Source: Deinococcus fonticola (lineage in GTDB: Bacteria; Deinococcota; Deinococci; Deinococcales; Deinococcaceae). Taken from it: a DNA stretch of 42,620 nucleotides. The notes under the pieces were generated by a model. That model did no database searches and was not told where the DNA came from. It saw only the letters and a list, made by a program, of their open reading frames with translations. The position numbers and the translations under genes are program-made. Numbering within the stretch: the first letter of the stretch is position 1; each line of letters starts with the position of its first letter. Of the stretch, positions 40,441 through 42,620 are shown one piece after another. Where the stretch lies: the NCBI RefSeq assembly GCF_004634215.1, contig NZ_SMMH01000029.1, positions 1 through 42,620 of the forward strand, read 5' to 3'.

Positions 40441-41713
40441 CCATCACCCCGCCTTCGGCGCTGACCGCCTGCGCCAGCGTCACCAGCAGTTTGACCAGGT
40501 CACTCAGCACCCACAGGGCCACCGCGCCCATGCCTCCCGCGATCAGCGACCAGAAGCCATTCAGGCCCTGGCCCTTGTCGTACTGGAAGTAAGCCATGGC
40601 GAAGGTGGCCAGAAGCATGATCAGCGACATGGCTTTCAGCGCACCCATCCAGCGGGCGACGCCGCCGGCCACCGCCGCCAGGCTGGCCAGCGTGCTCACC
40701 GCGCTGCCGTTGGTTCGGGTGCCGTTCGACCTGGTGGGGAGCGGCGCAGTGTCCATGGCCGGGCTCTCCGCGACTGGGTTATTCGCAACTGGGCCATTCG
40801 TCATCGGGCTGGAGGCCAGGCTGCTTTCCTGGCCGGGTTGCGCGCTCAGCGGAGCCGGATCAGCCGACACCCCAGGATCGGTGATGACCGTAGGCGTACG
40901 TACAGCCCGCACCGTGGGTTTGGGCGTCGGCTGACTTTCCTGCGGCCTGAACCCAGGCGAGGTCAGGGGCGACGGCTGGGTGCTTGACGGCTGCATGCTT
41001 GACGGTTGCATGCTTGACGGTTGGGTGCTCGACAGGCCCAGCCCGCCACCGGCCAGTGGCGCCGTCGCGCCCGCTATCGGGAAGGCGGCACCCGAATCGG
41101 CGCGGGCGTCCGGGAAAGTCGGGGTGACCACGGTGCGGGACGAGGGGGGCGGCACCGGCGTGGGCGCCGCCGCTGGGGCCACACCGGGCGCACTCGGCGG
41201 AGTGACCGCTTCCTGGCCCGTCCATTTCGCGGCCGTGCCGGCAGGAAAACCACCGCTCGGTGGGGCGGCCGGGCGAGCCTGTGCAGCTGGCGCAGGCGGC
41301 ATCTGGGCAGGCGCGGCAGAGGCCGGCGTAAGAAATTTCGGGGCAACCGGCTCCGGGTTTGCCGCAGGGATCACTGGGCCAGGCGCCGTGCTGGTGGACG
41401 TGTGCGTCTGCTGCTTGGCTCTGGCGGTGGCGTCGCGCACCTGCGCGAAAAAGGACTGCACGCCCGCCGGGTCGAACCCCACCAGGTTGGCCGTCAGGGC
41501 CGTGCCGGCGGGCGTTTCGACGCGCAGCAGGCCTTCCTGGTCACTGTGAATGCGTTTCAGGTCGCGCAGGGTCACGCGGCGCGTGCCGCCCACGTCCTGG
41601 TACAGCAGGGTCTGATCCGTCAGGACGAACACCGCCTCCCCGCGCTCCAGGGTATTCAGGACGGGTTCCTGCAAGCCGGCAGCCTGCATCAGGGAGTCCA
41701 CTCGCGTGCTCAT
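40430..41713 (-). CDS. Membrane protein with N-terminal PH-like domain, low-complexity linker and repeats
   Basis: A 427-aa protein of unknown function. Residues about 1-95 look like a small PH-type/bPH domain ([40 protein letters not shown]). About 100-330 is a Pro/Ala/Ser/Thr-rich disordered linker holding a short [11 protein letters not shown] repeat that mirrors a 15-bp DNA tandem repeat at 40981-41025. The C-terminus has two membrane segments ([17 protein letters not shown] and [22 protein letters not shown]). ATG 41713 is chosen because GAGG lies 7 nt upstream; a longer frame to 41869 is not supported. It overlaps lysK by 11 nt. Confidence 0.75.
   Translation of the reverse strand: MSTRVDSLMQAAGLQEPVLNTLERGEAVFVLTDQTLLYQDVGGTRRVTLRDLKRIHSDQEGLLRVETPAGTALTANLVGFDPAGVQSFFAQVRDATARAKQQTHTSTSTAPGPVIPAANPEPVAPKFLTPASAAPAQMPPAPAAQARPAAPPSGGFPAGTAAKWTGQEAVTPPSAPGVAPAAAPTPVPPPSSRTVVTPTFPDARADSGAAFPIAGATAPLAGGGLGLSSTQPSSMQPSSMQPSSTQPSPLTSPGFRPQESQPTPKPTVRAVRTPTVITDPGVSADPAPLSAQPGQESSLASSPMTNGPVANNPVAESPAMDTAPLPTRSNGTRTNGSAVSTLASLAAVAGGVARWMGALKAMSLIMLLATFAMAYFQYDKGQGLNGFWSLIAGGMGAVALWVLSDLVKLLVTLAQAVSAEGGVMDVD
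40981..41025. repeat. 15-bp tandem repeat inside the membrane-protein gene
   Basis: Three near-identical 15-bp units (TGCTTGACGGYTGCA type) at 40981, 40996 and 41011, with a partial fourth unit after them. They encode the QPSSM-type pentapeptide repeat. Copy number may vary between strains. Confidence 0.75.
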
Positions 41714-41946
41714 CTCGATACCTCTGTGCACATCTGCTGCACCTGACGACTGACCAGCCCGGTCAACCCGGCGGGAATTTCCATGATTGATCTCGACTGT
41801 GAAACGATCATTCTGCTGGTCAGCATATAACGGCAACAGAGAGAACGTGACGCTCAGCACATGGCGCACGCGGAAAATCCGGAACGCCTAACGTCGACTG
41901 AATACCCGTCTCACGCCGCCGGCCACCCCCTCCGGGACAATGATTC
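41714..41946. other. Gap between the membrane-protein gene and the 41947 gene
   Basis: This 233-nt divergent intergenic region holds the 5' leader of the 41713 gene. TTGACC and TTATAT-like elements are present on the minus strand but not at usable spacing. No RNA gene or clear palindrome was seen. Confidence 0.4.
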
Positions 41947-42204
41947 ATGACCGACAACCGTTACGGCAACACCCCGCTGGGCAAAAGTGTGGAAGAGGTG
42001 CAGGACGAAGCCGGCAACCGCATCAATTCCCCGGTGGAAGGGGAGGCCGTGCGGGCCAACGACGAGAAACTCATTCCGGCGGTGGTCAATTCGAACGCCT
42101 CGGGAACGCCGGTCGGCGTGCTTCACCCGGACGCTCTGGTGGAGGCGGGCGGTTCGGGAGACGACGGCAGCGCCCGCACCAACCGCGACAGCAGTCAGGA
42201 ATAA
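41947..42204 (+). CDS. Small acidic, probably disordered protein
   Basis: An 85-aa hydrophilic protein, MTDNRYGNTPLGKSVEEVQD..., rich in Gly, Asn, Asp, Glu and Ser, with no membrane segment or cysteine. The composition is like small stress- or desiccation-related proteins, but no family is recognised. No clear ribosome binding site or TANNNT box at the standard distance was found; GGGA lies 9 nt upstream. Good codon usage and an uninterrupted frame support it as a gene. Confidence 0.6.
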   Translation: MTDNRYGNTPLGKSVEEVQDEAGNRINSPVEGEAVRANDEKLIPAVVNSNASGTPVGVLHPDALVEAGGSGDDGSARTNRDSSQE

Positions 42205-42491
42205 ATTCCCTTCCTGCCCGCGCGTGTTTATTTGCTGAAGGCCCGGCAAACTGCGTGGGGGCGGATTCTGGCTCCCTGCGGCCTCCATGACTCAGAGCAG
42301 ATGAAGTTTAGATGTCTTTCTGCTCCGCCTCCTCGCGAAGTGGCCCGCCTTGCTTGTTGTGGTGGAACATACAAGTCACCCAAAACGCTTCTTTGGTAGA
42401 AAGTGAGCGCAGGGCTGAATCGATTCATTAAGGTGACGGTTTTTCTTAGGCGAGGGTCATCTGACGATGAGACAAACCACGAGCCGGGCTG
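42205..42491. other. Gap before the IS630 transposase: no gene seen
   Basis: The stretch is lower in GC than its neighbours from about 42290 on. It probably includes the left end of an IS630 element near 42430-42490, but the inverted repeat cannot be defined because the right end lies outside the window. No ORF is supported. Confidence 0.35.
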
Positions 42492-42497
42492 TATAAT
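42469..42497 (+). promoter_or_regulatory. Promoter of the IS630 transposase: GAGACA - 17 nt - TATAAT
   Basis: A consensus TATAAT (42492-42497) with GAGACA at exactly 17 nt spacing (42469-42474), about 25 nt before ATG 42522. Confidence 0.6.
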
Positions 42498-42521
42498 ACG
42501 GGACTAAAGTGATAATCAACT

Positions 42522-42620
42522 ATGCGAGCTGCCCAGTTGACCACACACCGCACGACCGATGAGCTGGAACAGGCGTACCGAGCTGCCACGCGACCCGTCG
42601 AACGCTCACGCTGGCAACTT
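42522..42620 (+). CDS. IS630-family transposase, N-terminal part (runs off the window)
   Basis: The first 33 residues read MRAAQLTTHRTTDELEQAYR, then AATRPVERSRWQL. This resembles the N-terminal helix-turn-helix region of Deinococcus IS630-type transposases (a THRT..EL...YR......ERSRWQL pattern). A consensus promoter lies just upstream. The DDE catalytic part lies beyond the window, so intactness cannot be judged. Confidence 0.65.
   Translation, partial: MRAAQLTTHRTTDELEQAYRAATRPVERSRWQL

Noticed and set aside
41714..41869. N-terminal extension of the PH-like membrane protein to 41869
   Set aside because: The Shine-Dalgarno site lies before ATG 41713, and the extension has no domain-like content.

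Overview
The window is GC-rich chromosomal DNA that looks like the genus Deinococcus or a close relative. The evidence is a Thermus/Deinococcus-like set of genes: LysK of the LysW lysine pathway, the futalosine menaquinone enzymes MqnB and MqnD, a MetRS with a C-terminal EMAP domain, and DUF99. IS4, IS630 and IS200/IS605 elements are also present. Most striking, about fifteen genes have a -10 box of the form TANNNT placed 6-7 nt directly before the start codon, which is the Deinococcus style of leaderless transcription. The species cannot be told from the sequence. No rRNA, tRNA, CRISPR array, prophage or plasmid functions were seen.

Layout. 1-531: IS remnants, including an IS4 transposase C-terminus. 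545-3373 (+): a DUF99 protein, an amidase and two related small lipoproteins. 3453-5477: an OYE-family reductase (namA), a GNAT acetyltransferase and an uncharacterised protein. 5492-8167 (-): an ABC-2 exporter (ATPase plus two permeases). 8238-9285: a small unknown gene and a frameshifted membrane protein gene. 9657-15743 (-): a complete peptide ABC importer, dppABCDF, with its own promoter, an intercistronic attenuator after dppA and a final terminator. 16070-18009 (-): secG, then khpA-rimM-trmD.

18275-20518 (+): metG behind a leader that appears to encode a 15-aa leaderless peptide and an attenuator hairpin. 20805-23008 (+): rapZ-yvcK behind a perfect 16-bp inverted repeat. 23166-25630 (-): a PII-like c-di-AMP receptor, a two-domain winged-helix protein and argJ. 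25784-28094: a secreted protein, an aldo/keto reductase and mqnB. 28119-31881: a 964-aa P-loop ATPase with helical repeats, divergent from a secreted TPR protein. 31878-33476: an IS200/IS605 element (tnpA, tnpB) inserted at the very end of the TPR gene. 33619-36830 (-): mnmE, then a two-gene ABC-2 exporter. 36931-41713 (-): mqnD, nudix-ribF, and an uncharacterised membrane protein overlapping lysK. 41947 to end: a small acidic protein and the start of an IS630 transposase.

Functionally this is mostly housekeeping: translation and tRNA modification (metG, trmD, rimM, khpA, mnmE), cofactors (mqnB, mqnD, ribF), amino-acid synthesis (argJ, lysK), secretion and transport. The features most worth follow-up are the metG leader, the rapZ palindrome, an intergenic repeat family around metG and yvcK, the TnpB element with its predicted guide RNA, and the large helical-repeat ATPase.
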